In this document: piece by piece, positions 54,550-64,000 of the stretch
How the letters are laid out: each line of letters starts with the position of its first letter
Numbering within the stretch: the stretch's first letter is position 1
Origin: Amblyomma americanum
Lineage: Eukaryota; Arthropoda; Arachnida; Ixodida; Ixodidae
Direction: 5' to 3'
NCBI RefSeq assembly: GCF_052857255.1
Contig: NW_027526647.1
Coordinates: 62,001-126,000 of the forward strand
DNA: 64,000 nucleotides
The notes under the pieces: generated by a model
Databases searched by the model: none
Told to the model about the DNA's origin: nothing
Seen by the model: the letters and a program-made list of their open reading frames with translations, nothing else
Program-made: the position numbers and the translations under genes

Positions 54550-56420
54550 TTTGCTTCTTTATGTTCTTTATTTATTAGTTACCTGCATCGCCCCGCAGGG
54601 CATTACAGCAGGGGGGTACAGACTTCATTTGTAGGTATAAAGCAATTATTGCAGTGCATGGAAAAATGCTTCGTTAGATGTAATACATACAATGCTCGAT
54701 GGCAAACTGTTCCAGTCCCGAACAGTTCTAACAAAAAAAGAATAACGCAAGACGTCACCCTTGCAAGAAAATTCTCTGACCTTCAAGCAGTGGTCCAGTC
54801 GCTTTGATATATAATGAGGTGCCTGGATATATTGTTCGCGGTTTATGCCAGTTTTTGAATAATAAATCTCATAGAAAAATTTCAATCTGATGTACCTTCT
54901 ACGGTCCTTAAACTCTTGCCAGTTAAGTTTTCGTTTGCTTTCTGTCATACTAACTTGCCAATTATAATTACCAAGAACAAATCTAACTGCCCTATTCTGA
55001 ATTTTCTCTAATTTTCCTACACACTCAGATGTGTGTGGGTCCCAGCAAACACATCCATATTCAAGTATGGAGCGTACATAACTGAAATACAGCTGTGTTT
55101 TTAAGTTACTTGGTAAATGGCTAAAATTCCGCCGTAGAAAACCTAAACGTGACGCTGCCTTATTCGCAATATAATTATTGTGCTTATTCCATCGTAAGTC
55201 CGATGTAAAAAAGACGCCTAGATATTTAAATGACTTGCTTATGTTGAGAGTAAAATCATTAATTCTATACCTATACGGATGATTAGCACGTTTTCTTGTG
55301 AAGGTGACGTGAACAGTTTTGTTTATATTTAAAGACATGTCCCAACGTACACACCAGTCTGCCACAGTATCTAAATCAGTTTGCAGGATTTGTGAATCAG
55401 AAGTGGAATTTACTACTCTGTAAACAACACAATCATCGGCAAACATCCTGAATGAAGACTGTATGCCAACTGAAATATCATTAATATACAGCAAAAACAA
55501 AAGTGGTCCCAATACTGAGCCTTGGGGAACTCCCGACGTAACTGGTGCATACTGTGAAGAAATACCGTTCAGAACAACAGCCTGCCTTCGTAACGACAGA
55601 TATTCTGCAATCCACGCAATTACTTTACAATCCAGGTTATACGCTTTCAATTTGGAGAGAAGAAGACTGTGCGCGACAACATCAAATGCCTTGCGGAAAT
55701 CCAAGAAAACGCAGTCCACAATTTGTTGCTTATCGATTGCCGATGCCAAATCATGAACGAACTCCACCAGCTGCGTACTGCAGGAAAATCCACGCCTGAA
55801 ACCATGTTGACTAGTGCATAGGAGATTGTGTTTGGTGAGATGAGCCATAACGCAACTATATATTACATGCTCCATAATTTTACAGGTTATGCTGGTTAAG
55901 GAAATGGGTCTGTAGTTCTGAACGGAGTTTCGCATACCACTCTTATGTATGGGCACGACACGCGCTACCTTCCAATCAGCAGGCAAGTCGGTTTCATTAA
56001 GAGACTTCTGGAACAGCCGGGTGAAATACAGACATAATGTATCCGCACAATTCCTTAAAATTGCGGCAGGAATGTCATCAGGGCCAAAAGCCTTAGCCTG
56101 ATTCAAATCCTTCAATAATTTACGCACACCGTCAACACAAAAAGTAACTTCCGGCATGCAATCTATTTCAAGAGGTAATGCAAAACAGACAGAACGTGAA
56201 CTAGGTGGCAAAAACACAGATGAAAAATAACGGCTAAACATTTCAACTTTAGCCTCATCATCATGGATGATTATCTGATCATTTTTCAGAGCAGGTACTG
56301 AGCTGTCATCCTTGCCATTACGCATCATATGCCTTACTTTTGTTACTTCCGTTACATATGTGCTTGAGGTGCCTTGCTTCTCTTGACCAAAATGTTTTTC
56401 TGTAATTGTTTAGTGTTTTC
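54550..56420 (-). mobile_element. 5'-truncated CR1/L2-like LINE inside the two-gene transposon
   Basis: This minus-strand element contains one intact RT frame (56328-54646), then a short 3' UTR with hairpin GCCC/GGGC (54590-54593, 54598-54601) and a TAATAAATAAAG tail near 54,560-54,575. Its 5' end (about 56,380-56,420) lies inside the linker before the RT, so the endonuclease is missing. It inserted between the convergent genes without touching either coding region. Confidence 0.8.
54646..56328 (-). CDS. LINE reverse transcriptase (560 codons, uninterrupted)
   Basis: The best-preserved RT in the window. In order: linker MFSRYFSSVF; RT motifs DWKVARVVPIHKSG, NYRPISLTSITCKIMEHV, HGFRRGFSCSTQLVEF, FLDFRKAFDVVAHS (motif A), TSGVPQGSVLGPLLFLLYIN (motif B), FRMFADDCVVYR (motif C, FADD intact), SLNINKTVHVTFTRKR, KSFKYLGVFFTSDLRWNKHN; then the C-terminal YVRSILEYGCVCWDP, KLEKIQNRAVRFVLGN and VRTVRDWNSLPSSIV. 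All catalytic aspartates are present and no stop or frameshift is visible, but the endonuclease half was lost at insertion. It is probably a young insertion. The frame extends upstream without a stop; M at 56328 is only the first convenient Met. Confidence 0.85.
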   Translation of the reverse strand: MMRNGKDDSSVPALKNDQIIIHDDEAKVEMFSRYFSSVFLPPSSRSVCFALPLEIDCMPEVTFCVDGVRKLLKDLNQAKAFGPDDIPAAILRNCADTLCLYFTRLFQKSLNETDLPADWKVARVVPIHKSGMRNSVQNYRPISLTSITCKIMEHVIYSCVMAHLTKHNLLCTSQHGFRRGFSCSTQLVEFVHDLASAIDKQQIVDCVFLDFRKAFDVVAHSLLLSKLKAYNLDCKVIAWIAEYLSLRRQAVVLNGISSQYAPVTSGVPQGSVLGPLLFLLYINDISVGIQSSFRMFADDCVVYRVVNSTSDSQILQTDLDTVADWCVRWDMSLNINKTVHVTFTRKRANHPYRYRINDFTLNISKSFKYLGVFFTSDLRWNKHNNYIANKAASRLGFLRRNFSHLPSNLKTQLYFSYVRSILEYGCVCWDPHTSECVGKLEKIQNRAVRFVLGNYNWQVSMTESKRKLNWQEFKDRRRYIRLKFFYEIYYSKTGINREQYIQAPHYISKRLDHCLKVREFSCKGDVLRYSFFVRTVRDWNSLPSSIVCITSNEAFFHALQ

Positions 56421-56655
56421 ATTCTGTACACGCTTTTTTCTTCCTTGTGCCGGTCCTTCCAAATGTGTTCCCCCTTTGGAATCACAGGGCATTCCTGTAT
56501 ATCAGTAATTACGCAGCAAACAGCATGACATTAAGTACGCAAGTTGCATTTTCATAGTGTCAGTAACAGCAAAGTTCGAAATGCTCTAAAGTAAACACAT
56601 TTTTTACTGCCAGCCATGGGCACAGTAAAAATGAAATAATGGTGGACACCAGTGT
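56421..56655. other. Spacer between LINE and the nuclease gene
   Basis: This holds the presumed 3' UTR of the minus-strand nuclease gene. No separate feature is seen. Confidence 0.35.
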
Positions 56656-59600
56656 TCATTGAGAGACAAGGGAAGGCAACACATATGGCTTGAAAAAGTA
56701 GATAGCCCTCTCCACAACATCATTGAAGAAAGAAGCGTTGAACTCTACAGGGAACAACAAGTAGTTTTCCCTGTCTTGAAACACAAAAACATCTGCACTA
56801 GACACCCCTGCCAAACCCATCTGGACCTGCACTTGACAGAAATACCTGCTGGTCTTCTTCAGAGACAAGCTTATGCCTTCACTTGTTATTTCTTTTGCCT
56901 TGAATTTGTCTAAACTCATCGGGCGCTTCACTTCAAGAACTCTGTGACTACCCCATCTGTGACTACCCATGTGACTACCCCATCTGGACTGGCGCCAATG
57001 CATGGATGCTGGTCTGAAATTAAAAGTCCGCACTTTTCAACTTTCACATCTTCATGCTGACTTGCAGCTAAATAAGCCATCTTTGCTGTTTCTTCTAGAA
57101 GAGTGCCTCAACATTGCAGGTATCTGCACCGAGTTTTCTTTCAACACAACTTTCAGCAGAGGTCGCACATCATGTGGGTCCATCCTTGTTCTGAGTGTAT
57201 GCACTCGTGTATAAACAGAATATGCAATTGATGCTGTTACCATTCCTTTTCTGTATACCAACCAGTCTGGAGAATTTGCTTGGGCTTTTGTTAAATTATT
57301 TATCATGTCAATTTCTGTGTTTGTGTATGTTGGAGGCAGCTGTACATTTCTTCTGCTGAGAGCACTCCTGCTGCAATGACCTTCTCAGCAGCTTCAACAA
57401 GTGCTGGTGGGTTTCTCACGGCAAGGTTTGCTCGTCTTCCTGTGCTTGTTTGACTGTCTTCATGCTGCTTCTGCAGCTGGACAGTGGATGAGATTGGCTG
57501 TATGGGTAGCAGTGGCGCTGTATCGCTGCATGATGGATCCACAGTTGTATTGCCTGAACCTTTACTTGACAATGGGTATGTCAATTGGTCACAGCGACTT
57601 CCTGAAATGAAAGAAATACAAATTTATTCCTATACTTTTAAACAAAAAATAAATTGGAACTGCATTTTTTGTATTTGGTTATGTTGCTCTCACTAAAAGA
57701 CGTATACTGAAGCATCTGCTTTTTCCTTAAACCATTTATTTTATGGGTAACAAAACAGTAAGCTCAAATAACAGGCACAAACAGTGACAACACACTATAT
57801 GAAAATGCTTACACACAGTAAATAAGCTTGCCAATTGTTGGCATTAGTAAGTTTCAATTGCCATGCTATAACAAGGTGCTAAGTCATGAAGCAGATTGCA
57901 TCAAACTAAACTATAACAATATATCCACTTACTGCCTTCATTGTGGCGGAGTGCAACACAGTTGTATGGCAATTCTTGAAGCAACCTCTTCAGGATGTTG
58001 CCATCAGGCACCTTGACATTACCTCTTTTAGCCTGAAACGCGAAAAGTCCCATCAGCGAATTCTCCTGAGTACACAAATAGCGTTTTCACTTCACGTGAG
58101 CACTTTTTAATCATCATTATGATGATAAAAACTGAACTTAGTACAGCTCTGAGGCTGTTGGATGGCTGCTCTCAACGAACTTTCTGCTGCTTAACTTGAT
58201 CAGTACTCCAGAGATTCTCAAGGTACATTGGAAGAGGCTCTTGTGACGTCAGGCTTACTAAACAGTCACGCTCGAAATGAGAAAGTTTCACTTAAAATTA
58301 CAGATTAATATTTTTGTGAGTATGCCAAGCAACATTTCCAAGAATTTTTTTTATTTTGATGCTTTTTCTCCTTGCTTAACACATGAAACCTCTTAGAAAC
58401 AATTAAAAAGCATCTATTGTATTGTTTTAACCGTCTTAAGTATTCCAGCTATGGTGGACGAACAACTTCGATAGCAGCCACGGCTTGGTAGTCTCAATGC
58501 ACTCTGTGCGAGACCACAATAAGCATTGACCTCAATGATCATTCACAGCACTTATCTGACACTAGCATTATGAACAAAGCAAGCACTTGAAACCACAAAA
58601 AGAGTCCCTGTTAAAAAACTATTGTAACTTTGACTAACCTGCAGCATGCATTGTAGAGACATTGGCACATATAAATGTGCGAGTACAAATACCTGTGATA
58701 CTGTGTTCATAATCAAATGAAACAGCAGTAAACGGCTCTCTTATGAAGGGTACAGAAACCTGACAATACTCTGCCTTGGTGTATCTTAGTTTATAAGCAA
58801 AATAATGATGACAGACTATGCATCTTATTTTGCCGCTGCAAATTTCGTGTATGGTTACGCCAAAATCAAACTTGCACCACAAAAACAACATCTAACGTTG
58901 CTACAGTTTGAAGTGCAGTCATAACTGCCAATCAATCATATGCTAATAAAATAACATTCTGTAATACTCTATCCTCCTCTTATTTAAAATTTGATGCAAC
59001 ATGTATCATGACTTACCTTTTTGGTACAAGGCAGGTCCACTATCTTCCTTGGTGCATATTTTCCTTTCACACCAGCTTTCTAATTTTTTGCCCATTGCTG
59101 AGGCAAATCAGTAGATGACATGAGGTCGAAGGTCTCTGCGTCATTAATGTGCAGCAGAAGAGCGACCATGTGTTTGCACTTGTGCTGGCTAGAAAAAATA
59201 AAGGCATAACTAACTTTTGTTTCCTAAAACAAAGCACGCATATCAGCATGAACTTGTAAGCTTTACAAAACACACCTTACTTTACAATGTTCTCACATGT
59301 TTCAGCAGTAGATGCAGATTACATGTTACAATGTTTCATAATATTTGTTAGTAATATGTGGAATTGAATTGACAGAGAACTGTCTGCAGAGCAAAAGATA
59401 AACTACAACAGTTATATTCCATCCCTGAAACCAACGTTAGTATTCATACCCTGCTTTGCAAGTGCAAGATGCAGCAGTCACTGTCCTTCCTTTTATTTTT
59501 ATCTCCAGTTCATGAGGATCTTTGTTGATAGCGGAGGTCTGAAGGATAAGCCCAACAAACGTGACCTCATCGTCTTTGCAAAGCTTCACGCTGCACACCA

Positions 59601-60145
59601 CCACGTGCTTCGCCTCATAGACGGCCTCCCCTTCTATCAAAAGCCGGGAGGTCTCAAATTTCTTCTCAATGAAGTCATTGATGCTCGACAGCGGAAGTTT
59701 CACTGAAATGAAATAAAAGATTGTACAGCGTAACAGACAAAAAATAACATGCACGCAGCCTTAAACGAAGTGGTAATTTTAAATGGGCGAGAAAGCCGTA
59801 AACACGAGATAGAACATTACAAATTGTGACCCCATGAGGAAAGGGTCAACAAAACTAGTCTGCGCGGAGTAAACACACATTCGCCCAAAGCTCGAATGAG
59901 AATATGATCGCGGTCAATAAGCACGAATGCGCGGCGTGAAATACAGCACAGTTACATTTAAATATTTCTCCGCGTCGTCTCCGCCGTCCAACCTGACTGC
60001 TCCAAGTTCAGTGGTGCAGTCGAACGGCGCCGCTTCCGCCGGCACTGCTCGAAATCGCTCGGCACCTGTCGCGGAGAAATTTCATTACCGAGATTAGTGA
60101 CCACTTACCTCTGACTGGCGGCGTTGAACCTTCAGTTCTCTCCAT
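56656..60145 (-). pseudogene. SWIM zinc finger plus YqaJ-type nuclease, five exons, broken
   Basis: Exons on the minus strand: 60145-60109 (MERTEGSTPPVR), 59702-59450, 59188-59017, 58032-57933 and 57601-56656, all with GT/AG borders; the phases join exactly through exon 4 and into exon 5. Exon 2 ends CTCKAG and exon 3 starts QHKCKHM, so splicing makes a complete SWIM finger CxCx6CxH. Exon 4 gives ILKRLLQELPYNCVALRHNE. Exon 5 gives a Ser/Thr/Gln-rich linker, SPDWLVYRKGMVTASIAYSV (YqaJ start), NSVQIPAMLRH, IGASPDG and LEVKRP (the PD-(D/E)xK catalytic core), then YFCQVQVQMGLAG. Damage: TAG in exon 3 (AKN*KAG), frameshifts near 57,310, 57,110 and 56,950, the last in a 12-20-bp tandem duplication. 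Presumed role: partner nuclease of the THAP-DDE transposase. Confidence 0.8.
58033..59016 (-). other. Large intron (984 bp) of the nuclease gene
   Basis: It is bounded by a GTAAGT donor (59016-59011) and a TTTCAG acceptor (58038-58033) on the minus strand. A minus-strand open frame at 58634-58891 has no recognised motif; it could be an unrecognised exon or chance. Confidence 0.5.
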
Positions 60146-60374
60146 AGCATCACCATCAACGCTGGTCCATGCACGCTCGTTTCCACTTCAACAGCTCGCT
60201 CACACGGTAACGCGTGCTTTGCTTTTGTCGAGTGAGTGAGCTTGATGCCTCAAATTGAGCTTAAGCAGGCCCAGAACCAAGTGTATTTATTAAATGAATA
60301 AATAAACTATTAGCGCGCAACTAAACTACACGGGAAAGAGTCACACAGTAGCAGTTCAACGCCGGTTATCCCAC
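60146..60374. other. 5' flank of the nuclease gene
   Basis: This holds the presumed promoter and 5' end of the minus-strand gene and possibly the right end of the transposon. No TATA box is obvious at the expected distance. An AATAAATAAA-like run lies at about 60,295-60,306. Confidence 0.3.
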
Positions 60375-61443
60375 TTAGTGCGTCAGGCGCGCGCCGCTGA
60401 GAGATGGCGCCACAGTATGTCCTCGCGCCCAATAGCGACTCATGGCCCCCTGAAGGGCTCTCACGTGCTGCATTCTTGACGGCAGTGATCTGTACAAAGC
60501 TTCAACGAAGCTGTCGTCATCTTTCAAACGGTCCCATTCTCTTTCCACAGGCTGCCAGAGCCCTCCAGCCGACACACACTGCAGGTCATTCATGAACAGG
60601 TTCAACTTCATTTTACTCCCCACGTGCTCGATTATGTTCATATTGGCTGCTTTCGGTGGCCATTGAAGGCTTCGAACGCCGCGATCGGCGAGCAGTTCGT
60701 CCACTTTCTTGGCTGTGTGCACAGGGTCGTGCTGGAAAATAGAATCGCCGTCCGGGAATGGCCCGTCAAGTGCACATGAAATCATGACATGGTCCAGAAT
60801 TTCACAGTACTTCTTTGTTGTAAGGTTGCCGTTTGTCCTGTGCAACACGCCAAGTCCGTCTTTGGAAATAGCGCCCGATACATTGACAGCGCATCGCCCG
60901 CTGAAAGCAACCTCCTGCACATAGTGGGGGTCGTACTTAGCGTTTTCTGGACGCAAGACGCGACATTTGACATCCCAAACAGTGGAAAAAGTTGACTTGT
61001 CACTGAACATGACTTCCTCCCACTGGTTTACGCCCCAAGAGGCGTGTTCACTGGCGAACAACAGGCGCACAGTTTTGCTTGTGGTGGACAGAAGGGGTTG
61101 TTGCGCAGCCACGCGACTGCGGAGACCACCTTCCCCAAGCCGCCGTTTCAGGGTTGATATGCTGGCGGACACACCGGCAAATTAAGTCACCAATTTCTGT
61201 GGAAGTTCCAAAGGACATTACATGTGCGGCAGCGAGAATCACCTCGCCTTCGGAGCTTTCGGTTACCCTCGGTCGACGGGCATGAGGAGTGTCAGCGATT
61301 CGTCCATCTTCTTTATATGCCTGTATAATTCGGTTCACGGTGTCCGTTGACCGTCCCACCATTTCCGCACTTTGTCTTTGCGAATACTGCTTCATGCAGA
61401 GCTCGACTATACGCACCCGTTCGTCGCTCGGCACCCTGGACAT
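60375..61443 (-). pseudogene. Tc1/mariner-type transposase, one frameshift
   Basis: Minus-strand ATG 61443 starts MSRVPSDERVRIVELCMKQY; residues ~1-60 form the paired-like helix-turn-helix (QRQSAEMVGRSTDTVNRIIQ), followed by RRPRVTESSE (GRPR-type hook). The frame is lost near 61,175; the next frame resumes SASISTLKRRLGEGGLRS and holds the catalytic domain. VMFSDKSTFS has the first Asp, FQHDPVHTA the second, and AANMNIIEHV the third acidic Glu (usual SPDLNPIE; here Ser and Asp are changed). It ends at 60375. The full length (~340 residues) is usual for Tc1. Inactive by frameshift. Terminal inverted repeats were not found by eye. Confidence 0.85.
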
Positions 61444-62138
61444 TGAGGTGGCACCGACACAAGAAAGGGTCGACGTTTACTGGTGCATGGCGTGCACCAC
61501 AAGTAGCAATTCGGAGCAGGCGGCTGCTGCAGACTGCCACGTGTGTAATGTCATCCTTCTCCCAGCACGAACATGTTTAAAAATTTCATTACACAAAAAT
61601 TACTAGTTCTTCTCAAAGGTGAAACGTTTTATAGGCGCAGTGTGTAGTGGCATCGCAGATGAACTTTTGCTGCAAGGCGCGCATACTGCCGTCTGCTATC
61701 ATGCCGCCGCAGCAGACGACGCTGAGCCAATTGGACAATGCAGTGGGTGCGTTGGCGCCGAAACCCCTTGAAATGAGGCCTCGAAACGAGCTGTTTCAGC
61801 GCGGCGCATGAGTTATAACCTAAATCAACATCGGTGCACTGGTTTCGTAACACATAAATATCGTATGCCTTTATGCTCCAGCCACGCGGCGCAACGGCAG
61901 TTACCCGTTTTGTTTGATGACAAGGCAGACGAACTCAGCAACGTAATAAGGAGTGGCCGACTCCAGCGTCGGCTGCCCGTTTGGCAGGACTAGGCGCCCA
62001 AGCGCCAAATTCACTCTCCTACGTGCTGTGGTGCCCCTGCTAGTACTATGTAATCATGCTTCTGAGCAAATTAAGGGCAAAAAGGAAAATCCTCCTTCTA
62101 TTTGGATGCGTTTATTATGCGTTGTCAATGTTAATATT
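61444..62138. other. Unassigned spacer
   Basis: It probably contains the 5' UTR and end of the Tc1 element. No other signal is seen. Confidence 0.3.
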
Positions 62139-62214
62139 CTTAAGCGAAAATAGCGCAAAAGACGAGGACTACAAGAAAACAACAGGTCCTCGTCTTTTGC
62201 GCTATTCTCGCTTA
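62139..62214. repeat. Short inverted repeat of the Penelope-type tail class
   Basis: Arms beginning TAAGCGAAAATAGCGCAAAA and ending ...TATTCTCGCTTA are reverse complements apart from one base, with a loop of about 15-20 nt. After the right arm comes CATCACCAACTCGCCC, matching ATTACCAACTAGCCC after the right arm at 22,140. An imperfect flank match GTTAATATTCT / GTTATATTCT may be a target-site duplication. Confidence 0.6.
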
Positions 62215-62579
62215 AGTATGCATCACCAACTCGCCCGTCTTGCCATCGTGTTATATTCTCACGCAATGGCGAGATAATCGTCGGACAGCTATTGACTGGC
62301 ATGGGAGAGGGCAGGTAGTTCTCCGGAAGAGTCACCCGAGCAAAGGAACCGCGTCCAGGCCTCCTAGGTGGCATGCATATACAGGCTGTTTCACCTTTAA
62401 AAACGTTTAAAAATATAGGTTTTTCAGTTGTCAGCTTTTTTCGGCACAGCTTTGTAAGCGGTGTAGTACATTTGAATGCACTTAAGACGTGATGACTAGC
62501 AGTCCGCATAACCAATTTTAAATATTTGACTCTTCAATTATAACTTTTACGCTTCTTAATTATTCGGAGGCTGTAGCCA
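62215..62579. other. Unassigned spacer
   Basis: Contains ACAGGCTGTTTCACCTTT near 62,381, a string like the ends of some DNA transposons, but I found no partner end. Confidence 0.25.
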
Positions 62580-62819
62580 ACCGTAAGTAATATCCATATT
62601 AGTTTCTAGAATTTCAAAAACGCAATTACCCTGAGCGCTGCAACCCAACAAATTTTGGCTGCTTCGACTATTTACGTGCTCTGGAGAGGTTGCTTTGCCA
62701 GCAAACTTTTCGAAAGCGGATGCAATTTGGCGCGATGTAGGCAGAAGTGGTAGGGCAGCAGCGCCGACGGCACCCGCGTTACCTAAATTTTAAATACTGA
62801 TATGGATATTACTTACGGT
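62580..62819. repeat. Inverted-repeat unit, possible miniature transposon
   Basis: The arms 62580-62603 (ACCGTAAGTAATATCCATAT...) and 62796-62819 are reverse complements with one mismatch over 24 bp, enclosing 192 bp without coding. Size and form fit a miniature inverted-repeat element, but I see no flanking duplication. Confidence 0.45.
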
Positions 62820-63059
62820 GCGCTACACACCTCTCAATAATGAAGGAGTCTAACAGTAATTGATAAACAGTTACCTATTCAATGTTTGTTAACCAGCGTG
62901 CTAGTGAGGACGTCCTGGCTGTGTTCTGATTTACTACAAAGCTGACATCGCTATGTCGAAAAAAGCGCCCTTCGAACTCAAAAAACCTGTTTTTAAAAAT
63001 TGTCTATAGAAAACAGCGGCGATTTCTGGAATGCGATCAAGTTTTTCTGGCAGCCTCAA

Positions 63060-64000
63060 CGTCCCTTTTAAAATCGTGAAGTCTGCTTGATCTTGCGACC
63101 CCAGACTGACGTATCATCTTTGTGGAGAAGCTTAAGCACCTAGATACACATGCCAAGGTCCTTAATGAAGCGCCGAATATACTATGCGAGCCAATGGTAA
63201 TACATAGCTGTTTCTTTGAGCCGGTAGCGGCCTAGATTACCAGGGACCGTAGTTTTTCAGGGGCGAGCCGAATGCCTTTTTTGTTGACGACGTGTTCAAG
63301 GTACGCCAATTAATGAAATGCAAAAACGCTTCTTCGGTTCGAGCGGTAGGCCTGCTAGATACCAGGCTTGAGTCGGGATGGTGTTCGTCGCCAGCAGCCG
63401 CACAGAATATGTTGTCGTGGAGGGAAACAAGTGCCATTTTCCCCTTTAGGTGGCCGATGACGTTTCTATCGGGCACTTAAGCCTGACTGGTGTATTGCAA
63501 AGGCCGAACGAAATATTGCCGAATTGGTTACGGTCGTTCAAGTGAAGAAGCCTTCTGCGCGTCTTTTGGGTCAAACGACACGTTTCAGTAGCCGTGAAAC
63601 TGTGCGTTCCTTTCAAGCTGCCCAAAGCGGGACGAGGAAGGCTGTTAGGTTTTATACGGTCCGCGCAAAACCAAACTGACCAGCCTTTCTTACAAATATG
63701 GCTGGTGACAAGTAAGGGCTGCTGGACAGAAAAACAATGTCAGGCTTCACATATCCAAATCATGTTCTTTGTAAGTGGGGGTAGCGAAGGCGCCACTCGG
63801 CAAACTGATAATGAATGGAGCCTAAGCCCTCAGAGCCAACGCAATGTTTTGTGCAACTGCATGTCGCTCAATTTCTGCAGGAAAACGGCAATGCACTGGA
63901 AATACTGCTTGAGAAGTGCCTACCCCGAGTACACCTAGTTATCTAAAAACTGCGGTTCAAAGTAAACTTTTCTCATGACAGATTAGCACGTTGAAAACGA
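63060..64000 (-). pseudogene. Decayed Ty3/gypsy reverse transcriptase (minus strand)
   Basis: The minus strand gives, in changing frames, ILVRKAG-like reading near 63,690, ISFGLCNTPV (usual MPFGLCNAPATF) near 63,500, NVIGHLKGKMALVSLHDNIF (usual 'L.GL.W...LVYLDDIIVF', so YLDD has become SLHD) near 63,440-63,400, and RRFIKDLGM ... LLHKDDTSVWG (usual 'RRFI..FA.IA.PL..LLHKDAPFVW') near 63,180-63,100. The order is right for gypsy pol. Many stops and frameshifts; the upstream part leaves the window. Confidence 0.6.

Larger units (their letters stand above)
51580..60250. mobile_element. Two-gene ISL2EU-like DNA transposon (THAP-DDE transposase plus SWIM-YqaJ nuclease), interrupted by a LINE
   Basis: Two convergent multi-exon genes, a THAP/DDE transposase (+, 51928-54412) and a SWIM/YqaJ nuclease (-, 60145-56656), occupy about 8.3 kb; a LINE fills about 54,550-56,420 between them. 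The combination of a THAP-type DDE transposase and a YqaJ nuclease is the described hallmark of ISL2EU elements. The ends are uncertain. A 9-bp inverted match CATCAAGCT (51583-51591) / AGCTTGATG (60239-60247) sits at plausible borders but is too short to prove terminal repeats. Both genes carry disabling mutations, so this copy is inactive. Confidence 0.7.

Noticed and set aside
51583..60247. CATCAAGCT / AGCTTGATG as proven terminal inverted repeats of the two-gene transposon
   Set aside because: Nine bases at guessed borders can match by chance; no flanking duplication was seen, so it is only mentioned as a candidate.

Overview
This is repeat-dominated animal nuclear DNA, most likely from a hard (ixodid) tick. 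The evidence is indirect: a tRNA-derived SINE that looks like ticks' Ser/Leu-type SINEs (Ruka-like, from memory), CR1/L2-, RTE- and I-type LINEs with short AATA-rich tails, Penelope-like elements, a chelicerate-style Ty3/gypsy pol, and multi-exon DNA transposons with GT-AG introns. I recognise no ordinary host gene. Nearly every coding signal belongs to a mobile element, usually broken, and elements are nested in one another.

Layout. 1-15.4 kb is a pile of LINE pieces: a LINE 3' end, a long LINE with one in-frame stop, a SINE, minus-strand ORF1 and RTE fragments, a LINE whose ORF1 begins with a viral-type 2A motif, a Ty3/gypsy LTR with RNase H fused into that LINE, and two I-clade RT/RNase H remnants. 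15.4-20 kb is mostly unassigned, with a 37-bp-arm hairpin and a decayed PIF/Harbinger transposase end. 20.1-20.4 kb is a tetranucleotide array lying exactly at the 3' end of a minus-strand LINE (20.4-25.6 kb) whose ORF1 carries an SGNH-esterase-like domain. That LINE was hit by a 297-bp Penelope-type insertion with a 12-bp target-site duplication. 25.6-26.9 kb holds another such insertion and a Harbinger transposase N-terminus.

27.2-43.6 kb is one tandem array of a ~249-bp unit (about 64 copies). It has higher-order blocks, one reading frame open for up to 1392 codons, and a 246-bp dispersed element present twice exactly 992 bp apart. A decayed LINE follows (43.6-47.3 kb), then two Penelope-like GIY-YIG ends facing away from each other (48.5-49.9 kb) and a tRNA-derived SINE.

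The most interesting system lies at about 51.6-60.3 kb. A plus-strand gene encodes a THAP finger plus a DDE transposase (four exons whose phases join exactly; one in-frame stop). It converges on a minus-strand gene encoding a SWIM zinc finger plus a YqaJ-type nuclease (five exons; one stop and about three frameshifts). A 5'-truncated LINE with an intact 560-codon RT frame sits between them. This pairing is the hallmark of ISL2EU-type eukaryotic DNA transposons, in which the DDE protein is thought to mobilise the element and the YqaJ protein to act as a partner nuclease. A broken Tc1/mariner transposase (60.4-61.4 kb), two small inverted repeats and a decayed Ty3/gypsy RT close the window.

Limits: element ends, clade names and copy counts come from reading by eye. 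No alignment or database search was possible.
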